A stretch of 64,000 nucleotides of DNA from Streptomyces daqingensis (GTDB taxonomy: Bacteria > Actinomycetota > Actinomycetes > Streptomycetales > Streptomycetaceae): the NCBI RefSeq assembly GCF_014645895.1, contig NZ_BMMP01000015.1, forward strand, positions 62,001-126,000. Direction: 5' to 3'. Made by a program: the position numbers and the translations under genes. The notes beneath the pieces were generated by a model, which saw nothing but the letters and a program-made list of their open reading frames with translations, had not been told where the DNA came from and searched no databases. The first letter of the stretch is position 1; each line of letters opens with the position of its first letter. This document shows, one piece after another, positions 1 through 9,700 of the stretch.

Positions 1-2
1 GG

Positions 3-845
3 CGCCTGCTGGGCCGGCTCGCGGGGCTCGTAGCCGACATGATCGTCACGAAGAACAACTACACGGACGTCTTCTTCCAGACGCGCAGGTGCAAGCCGAT
101 GCAGCTCGCGGCCGAGATCCAGTGGGCCCTGCTCCCGCCGCTGTCGATGCAGACTCCTCAGGTGGCGCTCGCGGGCGTCCTGGAGCCGGCCTACCAAGTG
201 GCCGGGGACAGCCTGGACTACGCGCTCAACGACGAGACGCTGCACCTGGCCATCATCGACGCCATGGGGCACGGCCTGAACGCCGCGACGCTGGCGAGCG
301 TCGCGGTGGGCGCCTACCGCCACGCCCGCAGGGGCGACGTCGGCCTGGACGAGCTGTACGCGTTCATGGACGAGGCCATCGTGGCGCAGTTCGGCCCCGA
401 CCAGTTCGTCACGGCCCAGATGATGCGGCTCGACGTGGGGACGGGCCACCTCCAGTGGTGCAACGCGGGGCATCCGCCGGCGTTCCTGATCCGCGGGCAC
501 CGGGTCGTCGGGACGCTGGAGAGCCCCACGACGCTTCCGGTGGGTTTCGGCGGCGGCACGCCGCAGGTCGCCTCGACGCAGCTTCACCCCGGGGACCTCG
601 TGCTCTTCTACACCGACGGGCTCGTCGAGGAGCACGAGAGCGGCGGAGAGCTGTTCGGGGAGGAACGCCTCGTCGACATCGTCGAGCGGATCCTGCCGCT
701 CGGGCAGGGCGTGCACGCGATGGTGCGCGACCTGTCCTACACGCTGATGCAGGAGCGGGGCGGCGCCACGAGCGACGACGCGACGCTCTTCCTCGTCGAG
801 TGGCGTGGAGGCGATGTCTCCGTCCTGGCGACGCCGGATCTCTGA
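3..845 (+). CDS. SpoIIE/RsbU-type PP2C phosphatase, 5'-truncated by window edge
   Basis: This is the catalytic part of a PP2C-like serine phosphatase of the SpoIIE/RsbU class, a family that dephosphorylates anti-sigma-factor antagonists or related regulators. The frame is open to the left edge: codons before the first ATG at 39 read RLLGRLAGLVAD and look coding, so the gene starts outside the window and any N-terminal sensor is lost. The phosphatase fold runs from about LAAEIQ to the end. The metal-binding acidic positions are seen in AGDSLDY, IIDAMGHG, FYTDGLVE and SDDATLFLV, so it looks catalytically intact. It is followed by a 494-base gap, so it is probably the last gene of its transcript. 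Its target is unknown. Confidence 0.85.
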   Translation, partial: RLLGRLAGLVADMIVTKNNYTDVFFQTRRCKPMQLAAEIQWALLPPLSMQTPQVALAGVLEPAYQVAGDSLDYALNDETLHLAIIDAMGHGLNAATLASVAVGAYRHARRGDVGLDELYAFMDEAIVAQFGPDQFVTAQMMRLDVGTGHLQWCNAGHPPAFLIRGHRVVGTLESPTTLPVGFGGGTPQVASTQLHPGDLVLFYTDGLVEEHESGGELFGEERLVDIVERILPLGQGVHAMVRDLSYTLMQERGGATSDDATLFLVEWRGGDVSVLATPDL

Positions 846-1339
846 CGCAGGGCTCGGCCCGGGTTCGGCTCCGGGGCCCGGGGCTCCGGCGCTTGGCGCG
901 AACGTGATGGCGGCGGCGGGGTGCGTGGCCGCGCGGCGGCCGCAGCAGGAGTTGCGTTCGCTAACCGACTCACCGTCAGAAGCCGTGCGACGGCACCGCG
1001 GCAGGAGCGGGGAGGCCGTCCCGAACCGGGACGCGGCTGGCAGCCGCGGTGCCCGCCCCCGGCTTCGCGAACGGGGCGCCCCGCACTTGCGGAAGCGCAT
1101 ACATCCGGGCAGCCGATAACTCCCGCAATTTTGACGGAAAGGCCTGAGGAAATGTCACCGGAGAGGCGATCCGAAAGTGGCGGGAATTGCTACTGGCGCG
1201 GCACCGCGATCATGATTTCCGGAGCCTGCGTTTATCGAACTGTGACCAAAAATCTGCTAGTTGACATGTACTCATCTGGTCCTTCACCTGCTAATTCTTA
1301 GATGTTCACATCCCCCACACCTTCGGAGAAGACAACTTC
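846..1339. other. Intergenic region, no gene seen
   Basis: No convincing coding sequence is present. The right-hand third (about 1120-1339) is noticeably richer in A+T than its surroundings and holds a TTGACA hexamer at 1261-1266, a possible -35 element for the downstream esterase, but no good -10 is found at normal spacing. A ribosome binding site (GGAGAAG, about 1325-1331) precedes the ATG at 1340. Confidence 0.5.
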
Positions 1340-2140
1340 ATGCGCACATTAAAGCTGCTGTTCGCCGCCGTGCTGGCGTTCGTGGCCGTGGCCTTCACAG
1401 CACCAGGGTCACATGCGGCCGAGGGTAAATATGTCGCTCTGGGAGATTCGTACACCGTCGCGGTAGGCACCAATACCTACGACAACCCGGACGACGCCTG
1501 CCGGCGCGGCCCCACCTCCTACACCAGGCTGTGGGCCGCCGCGCACCCGAACGTCGGTTTCGTGGAAGCGGCGTGCTCCGGCGCGACCACGGCAGACGTG
1601 CTCAGCACGCAGGTCGGCCAGCTGACCGCGGACACGTCCCTGGTGACTGTTCAGGTCGGCGGCAACGACGTCGGTTTCGTCGACGTTCTGAAGAACTGCA
1701 TTCTCACCGCGGACGACGACGACTGCCTGGCAGGGGTCGAAGCGGCAAAGGCAGCTGCGAACAGCCAGCTGTCCCCGCAGCTTTCGAAGACGTACGCGGC
1801 CGTTCGCGCTGCCGCGCCGTCCGCGAAAGTCATCGTCGTCGGATATCCCCGGCTCTACACAATTGGAGGTGACTGCGGCATTCTCGGCCTCAGCGACAAG
1901 GAGCGCACCGCTCTGAACTCCGCGGCCGACACGCTTGCCGAGATCATGTCCGCGCGTTCGAAGGAAGCAGGCTTCACTTTCCTCGACGCGCGTCCTGTGT
2001 TCGACCCGCACACGATCTGCTCCGGCAACTCGGAATGGGTCACCAGCCTCGAGTGGGAAAAGCTCAACGAGTCCTACCACCCGAACGTCGAGGGTCACAG
2101 GGACGGCTACCTCGCCGCCCTCAACCCCCTGATGGGCTGA
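1340..2140 (+). CDS. Secreted SGNH/GDSL-type esterase or lipase
   Basis: A secreted hydrolase of the SGNH family found widely in Streptomyces, acting on carboxylic esters or lipids outside the cell. Residues 1-27 form a signal peptide with cleavage likely after SHA. Block I is seen as ALGDSYTVAVG (catalytic Ser), the Asn block as QVGGNDVGF, and the C-terminal catalytic His in SYHPNVEGH. Cysteines in the mature part are likely to form disulfides, as in the Streptomyces scabies esterase group. The fourth codon (1349-1351) is TTA, the only in-frame TTA I found in the window's genes, which makes translation likely to depend on the bldA leucyl-tRNA. The substrate cannot be read from sequence. Confidence 0.88.
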   Translation: MRTLKLLFAAVLAFVAVAFTAPGSHAAEGKYVALGDSYTVAVGTNTYDNPDDACRRGPTSYTRLWAAAHPNVGFVEAACSGATTADVLSTQVGQLTADTSLVTVQVGGNDVGFVDVLKNCILTADDDDCLAGVEAAKAAANSQLSPQLSKTYAAVRAAAPSAKVIVVGYPRLYTIGGDCGILGLSDKERTALNSAADTLAEIMSARSKEAGFTFLDARPVFDPHTICSGNSEWVTSLEWEKLNESYHPNVEGHRDGYLAALNPLMG

Positions 2141-2173
2141 CAGATCTGAGCCCGCCGGTCTCCGGCGGACAGC

Positions 2174-2205
2174 AAGGGCGCCCGTCCTCGTGACGGGCGC
2201 CCTTC
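2174..2205. terminator. Bidirectional hairpin terminator between convergent genes
   Basis: A perfect 13-base-pair inverted repeat (AAGGGCGCCCGTC at 2174-2186, its complement at 2192-2204) with a 5-base loop lies between the ends of the esterase gene and of the ABC exporter gene. It would serve both transcripts. Confidence 0.8.
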
Positions 2206-2245
2206 GCTTGGCCGGGCCCGCCTCGGGGGCCGGTCTCCGGGGGGA

Positions 2246-4348
2246 CTAGCGGCCGGCCTTCGCGAGCTTGTCCGACGAGTCGTCGTCCTCGCCCACGAGC
2301 ATCTGGGAAGCGGCGAGTTCCCGGTAGAGGGGGTCGGACTTGACCAGCTCTTTGTGGCTGCCGAACGCGCGGACCTCGCCGTGCTCCATGACGACGATCT
2401 GGTCCGCGTGCGTGACCGTCGAGAGCCTGTGGGCGATGGCGATCACCGTGCACTTGCGGGCCGCCTGGTCGACGGCCTCCCGCAGTGCCTGCTCGTTGCG
2501 GGCGTCGAGCTGGGCCGTCGCCTCGTCGAGCAGCAGCACCTCGGGCTTGCGCAGCAGCGCGCGGGCGATCGCGAGGCGCTGGCGCTCACCGCCGGACAGC
2601 GAGACGCCGCGGTTGCCCACCTCGGTGCGCAGGCCGTCGGGGAGCCGCGCGATCAGCGCGTCGAGCCGCGTCACGCGCAGGGCTTCGGCGATGTCCTCCT
2701 CCGAGGCGTTCGTCGCCGAGTACTTCAGGTTGTCCTCCAGGGTTCCGGCCATGACCGGCGAGTCCTGCTCGACGTACGCGATGCGCCTGCGCACCTCGGC
2801 ACGGCGCATGGTCTCGATGTCGACGCCGTCGATGACGATGCGCCCGGCCGTCGGGTCGTAGAAGCGCTGGAGCAGCGCGAACATGGTCGTCTTGCCCGCG
2901 CCGGACAGGCCCACCAGGGCGGTCTGCGTGCCGCCGGGGATGGTGATGTCGATGCCCTTCAGCGCCGTGCCGCGCCCCGGGTAGGAGAACCGCACGTCCT
3001 GGAACTGGATGGTGGGCGGGCCGGGGATCTTCAGCTTCAGCGTGGACGGGCCGTCGATGCCGGTGTCCTGGCCACTCGCGGGGGCGGCCTGGCCCGGCAC
3101 CTCGAAGCCCTGACCGTTCGTGTGCGCGTTCGGCGGGACGTAGGACTTTCCGTACGCGGGCAGCGGCCCCGTCGCCGTCCCGTTGCCGTTGCCGTTGCCG
3201 TTGCCGTTCGCGTTCGCACCGGCCGCGGGAAGCGCGGGGAGGATCGGCTCCTCGTCGACGTCCGCCTCGACGGCCATGCGCTTGATCTGCTCGATGCGGC
3301 CCACCGCGCCGAGACCCTGCTGGAGCATGCCGAGCCCCGCGACGAGGGAGCCGATCGGGCTGGCCAGGTAGAAGACGTAGAGCAGGAACGCGATCAGTTC
3401 GGGCGTCTCGAGGTCGCCGGAGGCCACGAGCGCGCCGCCCACGCCGAGGACGGCGAGGAAGGCGGCCTGGATGGAGACGCCGGAGAGGATCTTGACGACG
3501 GCGACGTAACGGGCGCCCACCAGGCCCGCCTGGTACGCGCCGTCGATCGCCCGTTCGGCGACCTCCGTCTCACGGTCCTCGGCGCCGTTGGCCTTGACGG
3601 TACGCGCGGCGCCGAGCGTGCGGTCCAGCGCTGCGCCGACGGCACCGATCGACTCCTGCGCGCGGGAGACGGCCTTGCGGATGCGGGGCAGGATGCCGCC
3701 CATCACCAGACCCACCGTCAGCAGCACGCCGATCGTGACGCCCAGCAGCCCCAGGTGCACGACTCCCATGAGCACGGCCGCGCCGAGGATGCTGAGCACG
3801 CCGTTGGCGATCATCACCAGACCCTCGGTCGCCGCGTTCTGCAGCAGCGTGCTGTCCGAGGTGACACGGGCGATCAGGTCGCCCGGCGGACGGCGGTCCA
3901 GCTCCGGGATGCGCAGCCGGATCAGGCGGAAGACGAGGTCCTGGCGCACCCGGCGGACGACGCGCTCCGACGTGCGCTGCTGCCACCAGGACTGCAGGCC
4001 GGTGAGGCCGGCGCCCGCCACGACGAGACCGCCCAGCACGATGACGGGGCCGACCACGTCGCCGTCGTCGGCGAGGGAGTTCAGCACCTGCTGCGCCACC
4101 AGCGGCTGCGCCAGTCCCGCCCCGCTCGCGGCCAGCACGAGCAGCAGCGTCGCGAAAAGCACCAGGCGGTGGGGGCGCGCGTATCCCATCAGCACCCGCA
4201 GGGGCGCACGCTTGCGGTGGTCGATGCGGAGGATGCTGGCCCGTGGGTGCCCTGCGGTGCCGGGCACGGTCGGCTGCGGGGGTGCGGGAGGGGGCTGGGA
4301 GCCCTGGAAGAGCCCGAAGTGTTCGGGACTTCTCGGAGCCGTCGTCAT
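2246..4348 (-). CDS. ABC exporter, fused membrane and ATPase domains, last gene of lipid synthase operon
   Basis: A half-size ABC exporter (700 residues) of the MsbA/multidrug type, inferred to export the product of the upstream synthase. Six membrane helices lie in about residues 50-350. The ATPase domain follows with Walker A GLSGAGKTT, signature LSGGERQR and Walker B VLLLDEATAQLD. Between the two is an unusual low-complexity linker of about 80 residues rich in Asn, Gly and Pro, including a (NG)n run. I chose the ATG at 4348 because GAGGA lies 7 bases upstream; another ATG 21 bases earlier is possible. It starts 31 bases after the glycosyltransferase stop and ends the operon. One half-transporter implies a homodimer. 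Confidence 0.88.
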   Translation of the reverse strand: MTTAPRSPEHFGLFQGSQPPPAPPQPTVPGTAGHPRASILRIDHRKRAPLRVLMGYARPHRLVLFATLLLVLAASGAGLAQPLVAQQVLNSLADDGDVVGPVIVLGGLVVAGAGLTGLQSWWQQRTSERVVRRVRQDLVFRLIRLRIPELDRRPPGDLIARVTSDSTLLQNAATEGLVMIANGVLSILGAAVLMGVVHLGLLGVTIGVLLTVGLVMGGILPRIRKAVSRAQESIGAVGAALDRTLGAARTVKANGAEDRETEVAERAIDGAYQAGLVGARYVAVVKILSGVSIQAAFLAVLGVGGALVASGDLETPELIAFLLYVFYLASPIGSLVAGLGMLQQGLGAVGRIEQIKRMAVEADVDEEPILPALPAAGANANGNGNGNGNGTATGPLPAYGKSYVPPNAHTNGQGFEVPGQAAPASGQDTGIDGPSTLKLKIPGPPTIQFQDVRFSYPGRGTALKGIDITIPGGTQTALVGLSGAGKTTMFALLQRFYDPTAGRIVIDGVDIETMRRAEVRRRIAYVEQDSPVMAGTLEDNLKYSATNASEEDIAEALRVTRLDALIARLPDGLRTEVGNRGVSLSGGERQRLAIARALLRKPEVLLLDEATAQLDARNEQALREAVDQAARKCTVIAIAHRLSTVTHADQIVVMEHGEVRAFGSHKELVKSDPLYRELAASQMLVGEDDDSSDKLAKAGR
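3180..3209. repeat. Hexanucleotide repeat CCGTTG inside the ABC exporter linker
   Basis: About five tandem copies of CCGTTG (minus strand GGCAAC/CAACGG) encode the Asn-Gly run between the membrane and ATPase domains of the exporter. Slippage here would change linker length by two residues per unit without breaking the frame. Confidence 0.75.
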
Positions 4349-4379
4349 GTGGGAGTCCTCAGGTCGCATTCGGACGGGT

Positions 4380-5576
4380 TCAGCGTGCTGCCTGGGCGTC
4401 CGCCGGCCGGGCTGCGATGCGGTCGAGATGGTCGGCGGCGGCGAGCACCCCGCCGGCGTCGCGGAAGGAGCGCCCGATCGCCTCGGCTGCCGCCCGGTGT
4501 CCTCCCTCTGTGCCGAGGACGGACTCGACGGCCGCGGCCAGCCGTGGGGCGTCCACCCTGTTGAAGCGCACCCTCACGCCGGCGCCCGCGTCGACCACCT
4601 GCCCGGCGACGATCGGCTGGTCGTCGCGGATGGGGGCCACGACGAGCGGAACCCCGTGCCACAGGGATTCGCAGACGGTGTTGTGGCCGGCGTGGCAGAC
4701 GACGGCGTCGAGGTGCGGGAGCAGGTCGAGCTGGGGCACGTACTCGCGCACGAGGACGCTCTCCGGAACTCCGCCGGGCATTCCGTCGAGGACGCCTCCG
4801 GGGTCGACGACGATGCCCTGCACCCGCTCGCGCAGCGCGTGGAGCGCGCCGACCGCCTCCGTGAGGAAGCGCGTACCGGCGTCGAGGTTGGCGGTGCCGA
4901 GCGTGACGAGGACCTTGCGGCGGCGCGGGTCCAGGTCCCCGTACGGGAAGTCGCTCTGCGCGGCGCGCGGGGCGATCGCGGGCCCGACCAGCTCGATACG
5001 GTCGCTGGGCAGCGGTGCGTCGCCGAGTAGCGCGCGCCCTGTGAAGGCGATGACTCCGTGCGGCGAGTAGCGGGGGTCGGTCGTCTTCCGCGGGTCGCCG
5101 AAGCTCTCGCGCAGGGAGGCGAAGATGCCCTTCAGCCAGGCGTCGACCTTGGGCATCGAGGAGAGCGGGTCGGTCAGTTCGGCCGAGGTGCTCACCGACG
5201 TCACGTAGGGGATGCCGCGCCGCTCGGCGACGAGGGCGCCCGCGACGGCGTGCTGGTCGTGGACGATCACGTCCGGGCCGAACGCCTCGACGGCCGACTC
5301 GACGCCCGGGGCCATCAGTTCGGCCAGCGGGGCGAAGAACTCCTCCCACAGGAAGCGGAACGCGGCGGGCCCGGTGAGCTTGGCGGGGCGCTTCAGTCCG
5401 ACGTCCGGCATCCGCGTCTCGAAGACCACGGCGTCCGCTCCGGCGAGGCGGTGGATCTGCTCGGGGTAGCCCGCCCACGCCACGCGGTGCCCGCGCCGGG
5501 CCAGTTCGTCCGCGACGCCGAGCAGCGGGTTGATGTGCCCGACCAGAGGGGGGACGACGAGGAGGAAGCGAGTCAC
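4380..5576 (-). CDS. MGT-family glycosyltransferase (GT1, macrolide-type)
   Basis: A GT-B-fold glycosyltransferase of the macrolide/UGT type, which moves a sugar from a nucleotide donor to a small lipophilic acceptor. The N-terminal acceptor domain begins FLLVVPPLVGHINPLLG, a typical start for this family. The C-terminal donor-binding motif is seen as CHAGHNTVCESLWHGVPL followed by PIRDDQPIVA. The GTG at 5576 is taken as start because it overlaps the stop of the hydrolase gene (GTGA, 5573-5576) and the family motif begins 2 residues later. It gives 398 residues, the usual family length. The position between a lipid synthase and an exporter suggests that it glycosylates the synthase product; sugar and acceptor are unknown. 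Confidence 0.9.
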   Translation of the reverse strand: MTRFLLVVPPLVGHINPLLGVADELARRGHRVAWAGYPEQIHRLAGADAVVFETRMPDVGLKRPAKLTGPAAFRFLWEEFFAPLAELMAPGVESAVEAFGPDVIVHDQHAVAGALVAERRGIPYVTSVSTSAELTDPLSSMPKVDAWLKGIFASLRESFGDPRKTTDPRYSPHGVIAFTGRALLGDAPLPSDRIELVGPAIAPRAAQSDFPYGDLDPRRRKVLVTLGTANLDAGTRFLTEAVGALHALRERVQGIVVDPGGVLDGMPGGVPESVLVREYVPQLDLLPHLDAVVCHAGHNTVCESLWHGVPLVVAPIRDDQPIVAGQVVDAGAGVRVRFNRVDAPRLAAAVESVLGTEGGHRAAAEAIGRSFRDAGGVLAAADHLDRIAARPADAQAAR

Positions 5577-6379
5577 CGTACTGCCTCGGTCAGTTCGTGC
5601 TCCCGTACCCACGCCAGGAGGATGTCGCGGGTGTCCTCAGTGCGCTCCACGAGGACGGAGTGCCCCTGGTCGGGCAGCACCACGGTGCGGCAGCGGTCGA
5701 GTTTGGCCTCCAGGGACGGCACTTGGGCCGACAGCCCCGACTCGTCGCCGAATATCGCCAGCAGCGGGCAGCCGATCGCGGAGAGGTCGTCGGATATGAC
5801 GCGTCCGCTGGGGACGTCCTCGGCGAGGGTGGTGGTCTGCAGGATGCGGCTCGCACCGCGCGAGAGGCGGGCGGTGTGCGCGCCGTGGTTGTCCTTGATC
5901 CAGCCGATGACCTCTTCGTGCTTCAGCCGGTCCTTGGCGTCGGCGAGCCCCTCGGCCATGTGCTGGGTCCACTCCACGACGGGCGGCTCGGACTCGATCA
6001 TGCTGACGGTCGCGACGCGGTCGGGGTGCCAGGCGGCGGCAGCGGCGGCGATCGTGCCGCCGAAGGAGTTGCCGACGACGTGGACGCGGCGGTGCTCTCC
6101 GAGCGCGTCGAGCAGCCCGGCGAGGTCGCCGACGAAGCGTTCGAGCTGGTAGCCCGTCTCGGGCCGGTCGCTCCTTCCGTGGCCGCGCAGGTCGTACATG
6201 ATCACGTCGATGCCCTCGGCGGCGAAGGCCGGGCCGAGCGTGAAGTAGTAGCTGGCCAGGCTGTCCGTGAGCAGGCCGTGCACGAAGACCACGACCGGCG
6301 GCTCGCCGAGCGCCTCGTCGCGGCCGGCGGCGGGCAGTCTCTGCACGTGGGTGGTGATCTCTCCCGTGGAGATCTTCAT
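5573..6379 (-). CDS. Alpha/beta hydrolase, possible thioesterase for synthase product
   Basis: An alpha/beta-fold hydrolase of 268 residues. The nucleophile elbow is GNSFGGT (Ser near residue 108), and the C-terminal catalytic His is in PDQGHSVL. The oxyanion region VFVHGLLTD is near residue 32. The gene begins 5 bases after the acyl carrier protein stop and its stop overlaps the glycosyltransferase start, so it is translated as part of the operon. Neither PKS protein carries a thioesterase domain, so this enzyme is a good candidate for releasing the chain from the carrier protein. An editing or ester-forming role is also possible. Confidence 0.83.
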   Translation of the reverse strand: MKISTGEITTHVQRLPAAGRDEALGEPPVVVFVHGLLTDSLASYYFTLGPAFAAEGIDVIMYDLRGHGRSDRPETGYQLERFVGDLAGLLDALGEHRRVHVVGNSFGGTIAAAAAAWHPDRVATVSMIESEPPVVEWTQHMAEGLADAKDRLKHEEVIGWIKDNHGAHTARLSRGASRILQTTTLAEDVPSGRVISDDLSAIGCPLLAIFGDESGLSAQVPSLEAKLDRCRTVVLPDQGHSVLVERTEDTRDILLAWVREHELTEAVR

Positions 6380-6384
6380 CCGGA

Positions 6385-6735
6385 TCAGCCCGCTTCCGTG
6401 GCGCGCAGCGATTCCACTACATGGTCGACGAGCTGCCCGACGGTCAGCGCGATGATCTCGTCGAGTTCCAGCTCCGCCACGAACTCGGCGAAGTTGACGC
6501 GGTCACCGTAGTGCTCGCGCAGCGACCCGGACAGCGCCACGAGGTCGATGCTCTCCAGCTCGAGATCGTCGTGGAAGGTGGTCTCCCGGCCGATCTCGGC
6601 CTCGTCGAGTCCGTAGTCCTCGAGCAGCGCCCGCAGCATGCCGGAGATGTCCGCCAGCACGGCCCCCTCGTCGGTTCCCGACGGCGCCTGCCCGACGGGC
6701 TGCACCGGTGCGAACCCGGTCGCGTCAGTGGTCAT
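6385..6735 (-). CDS. Stand-alone acyl carrier protein
   Basis: A discrete acyl carrier protein of 116 residues. The four-helix carrier fold occupies about residues 25-110; the phosphopantetheine attachment Ser is in LELESIDLVAL. The first 25 residues are a flexible, Gly/Pro/Gln-rich lead. It overlaps the end of the PKS2 gene by 11 bases (ATGACCACTGA), so translation is coupled. In an operon whose PKS1 already carries two carrier domains, this separate carrier may accept the finished chain for release, feed a starter, or hold the chain during glycosylation. The sequence does not decide between these. Confidence 0.88.
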   Translation of the reverse strand: MTTDATGFAPVQPVGQAPSGTDEGAVLADISGMLRALLEDYGLDEAEIGRETTFHDDLELESIDLVALSGSLREHYGDRVNFAEFVAELELDEIIALTVGQLVDHVVESLRATEAG

Positions 6736-9700
6736 TTCGCACTCCTGTTTCCTCGTATGCGGTCGTCCAGGCGACCACGTACTGCCGCTCGGGCAGGCCC
6801 GGCGGATTGGATGTAACGCGCACCCGCACGTCGTGCGAATGGCCCCCGTACATCACGCGGAGCCGGCCGGTCTCCGCCGCCACCACGCGGTAGTCGGCCG
6901 GACGTCCCCGCAGTCCCGTTCCGCGCAGCTTCGCGACGGCCTCCTTGGCCGCCCAGAACCGCGTGAACCAGACGGCTTCACCGTCCTGGCCGGGCTCTGC
7001 GCCGCCCGCGCCCTCGGACACTTCGCGCAGCAAGGCGAGCTCCTCCCGGCCGCACGCCGTCTCGACAGTGGCGCGCGGACGTTCGGTGATCTCCTCGACG
7101 TCGATACCGCACGGCCCGCGCCGCGCGATGGCGACACCGCACTCCGCGCGGTGCGCGATCGACACCACCAGGCCGTCGCCGAGTTCGCGGCCGTGCACGC
7201 CCCGCACGAAGGGGCGGCCCTCGTCGTCGTTGTGCACCGCGATCTCGGCCGGGTAGACGTCGCCCGCCCCCTCCGACCACAGCACGTCGCGCACCGCGTC
7301 CTTCGCCGCGATGCGGCCGAGGAGGAACTGCCGCCTGCGGACGGGCGGAAGCTCGCCGTAGCCGGTGCGCTCCGCGCTGCCGAGGACGTTGCGCATCATC
7401 AGCTCGCGCGTCGCCAGGTCGGGCCAGCGCTCGTGCACCTGCGCGTAGCCCTCGGGGTGCCGGGTGGAGAGCGTGTTGGAGCCGGGGAAGCGGTCCACGG
7501 CCCGGATGCCGGGGTCGGTGTCGAACCGGCGGTCCGTCCAGCCGTGCAGCTCCGCCCAGACGCGGCCCCGGTGGAGCAGCTGCATGTCGGCGGTGAGCGT
7601 GCTGTGGGTGAGCCCGGTGATGCGGATCGAGCATTCCAGCCGCTCGCCGGGGCCCGGTTCGGGACCGTGGAAGCGGATGCGGTCCATGCTGACGGGGAAG
7701 ACCGTGGTGCGCTCGGTGAGCGTCGCCATGATCCAGTAGCCCAGCAGCTGCCCCACGTTGTCCAGCAGGGAGCCCGGCGCCTCGGGCGCGGTGAGGACGC
7801 CCCGCACGTGGCGGTCGCCGATGGCGGTCAGTTCGCTGACCCCCTGGAAGAGGGGTCCGTGGAACATCCACCGCTCCGTGTAGAGCTGTTCGGCGCGCAT
7901 CTCGGGGACGCGCTCCGCGGCCGGGTCGAACGTCCAGGCATCGGGCGGCGGTCGGTGCTGCCCGGCGAGCTGGACGACGGCCTGCGAGGAACCGGTGAGG
8001 GCCACCTCGACCTCGTCGGGAGCGATCCGACGCACCGTCACCGGGACGTCGACCGAGGGCACGGCCTCGATCCACTTCAGCAGCCGCACCTCCCGCAGCC
8101 CGACGGCGCGCATCCCCGGGGCTGCACGCTCGGCGAACTCCATGAGGTGCTTGATGACGGTCGTGGCCGGGACGATCGGCCAGCGGTCGGCGGGGTCGGG
8201 CCAGCCGGGGCGCTGCCGGAAGAAGCAGTGGTCGAGGAGGTAGGGCATCTCCTCGACGCCCACCCGCAGCACCGGAGGCACGTCCGCGGCCGGGGGCTCG
8301 GCGGCGCGCGGCGCGGGTACGGCGGGGCGCCGCACCGGTCCGCGTGGGGGTGCGGCCCGCCGGGCGGCGCCGGCGCCGATGAGGTCCGCCGCGGCCGACG
8401 CGGTGTCGTTCAGGAGCGCGGAGAGTTCCGCTGCCAGCGGGTTGCGCGCACCTGCCTGGTCGAGGCGGGTGAGGGAGGCGGAGGACGCCGCGACCGCGGG
8501 CCTTGCGGCGGTGTCCGCGGCCGCTCCCGCGAGCGATCCCCGTACGGACTCGGGCAGGGAGATCAGCGCGCCGCCCAGGTCGAGGCGCACGCCGGGCCGC
8601 TTCGTCTTGCCCGGCGCCGGCTGCGCCGCGGTACGGGCTGCGGCCGCCGGACGGTCGTCCCGCTGCAGGAGGGGCGCGACGTCGGGCTCGGCGCCGTCCA
8701 CCCACAGCGCGGTGACGACCCTGCGCAGCTGCGCGAGGCTGTCGCGGTTCCCGGCGTGGGCGGAGACGACGAGGTGGTCCCGTCCGGAGAGGGTGTCGTC
8801 GATGAGGGAGCCGAGCTGTCCCGCGCCGAGCTGGATGAAGGCGCGGTGTCCCGCTTCGTACATCGCGGAGACCATCAGCCGGAACCGCACGGGTTCCAGC
8901 AGGTGCCGCACGAACAACTCCCGTACGGCTTCCGGCTCTTCCGGGTAGAGCGACGCCGTCGTCGCGGACCACACGGGAGTGGTCTGCGGGTGCAGCGTGT
9001 AGCTCTCGGCGGCGGCGCGGATGGGGCCGAGGTACGGGGCGAGCATCGGGGTGTGGAAGCCGGATCGGAACGGCAGCACCTGCCCGATGACGCCGCGGGC
9101 GCGCATGCGCACGACGACGGCCTCCACCGCGTCCTCGGGGCCGCAGATCATCGACTGGTTGGGCGCGTTGTCGTGGGAGAGCACCACGTCGCCGCGGCCG
9201 TCCAGTTCGGCGAGCACCTGCTCGGCGGGCATGCCGAGCACGCCGAAGACGGCGCCCGGGACCCGCAGAGCGTCCGGGTCGAACCCGGCGAGGAACGCGT
9301 CGACCTCGTCGGCGGAGTGGATCCCGCCGCACGCCATCGCCGTCCACTCGCCGACGCTGTGGCCTGCCACGGCGTCGGGGACGACCGCGAGCCTGCGCAG
9401 CGCGGCGTCCAGCACCCTGCCGAGCTGGAAGACGGCGGCGCCGTGGCGGCCGACGTCGCCGACCTTCGCGCCGTTCTCCTCGCCGCCGTGCGGCCATTCG
9501 AGGCCGAACCGTTCGGCGAGTTCGGCCACGCGGGGCTCGAACTCGGCCTCCAGGCCGGGGAAGACGAACGCGGTGCGGCCGCCGGCCGGGCCGAGCATCG
9601 GGCTGGGGCTGAACCACACGTCGCTGCGTCCCCGCCACGGCGCGCCCTTGCCCACGGCCTTGCGTGCCAGTTTCAGGCGGCGTGCCGTGGGGTCGACGAC

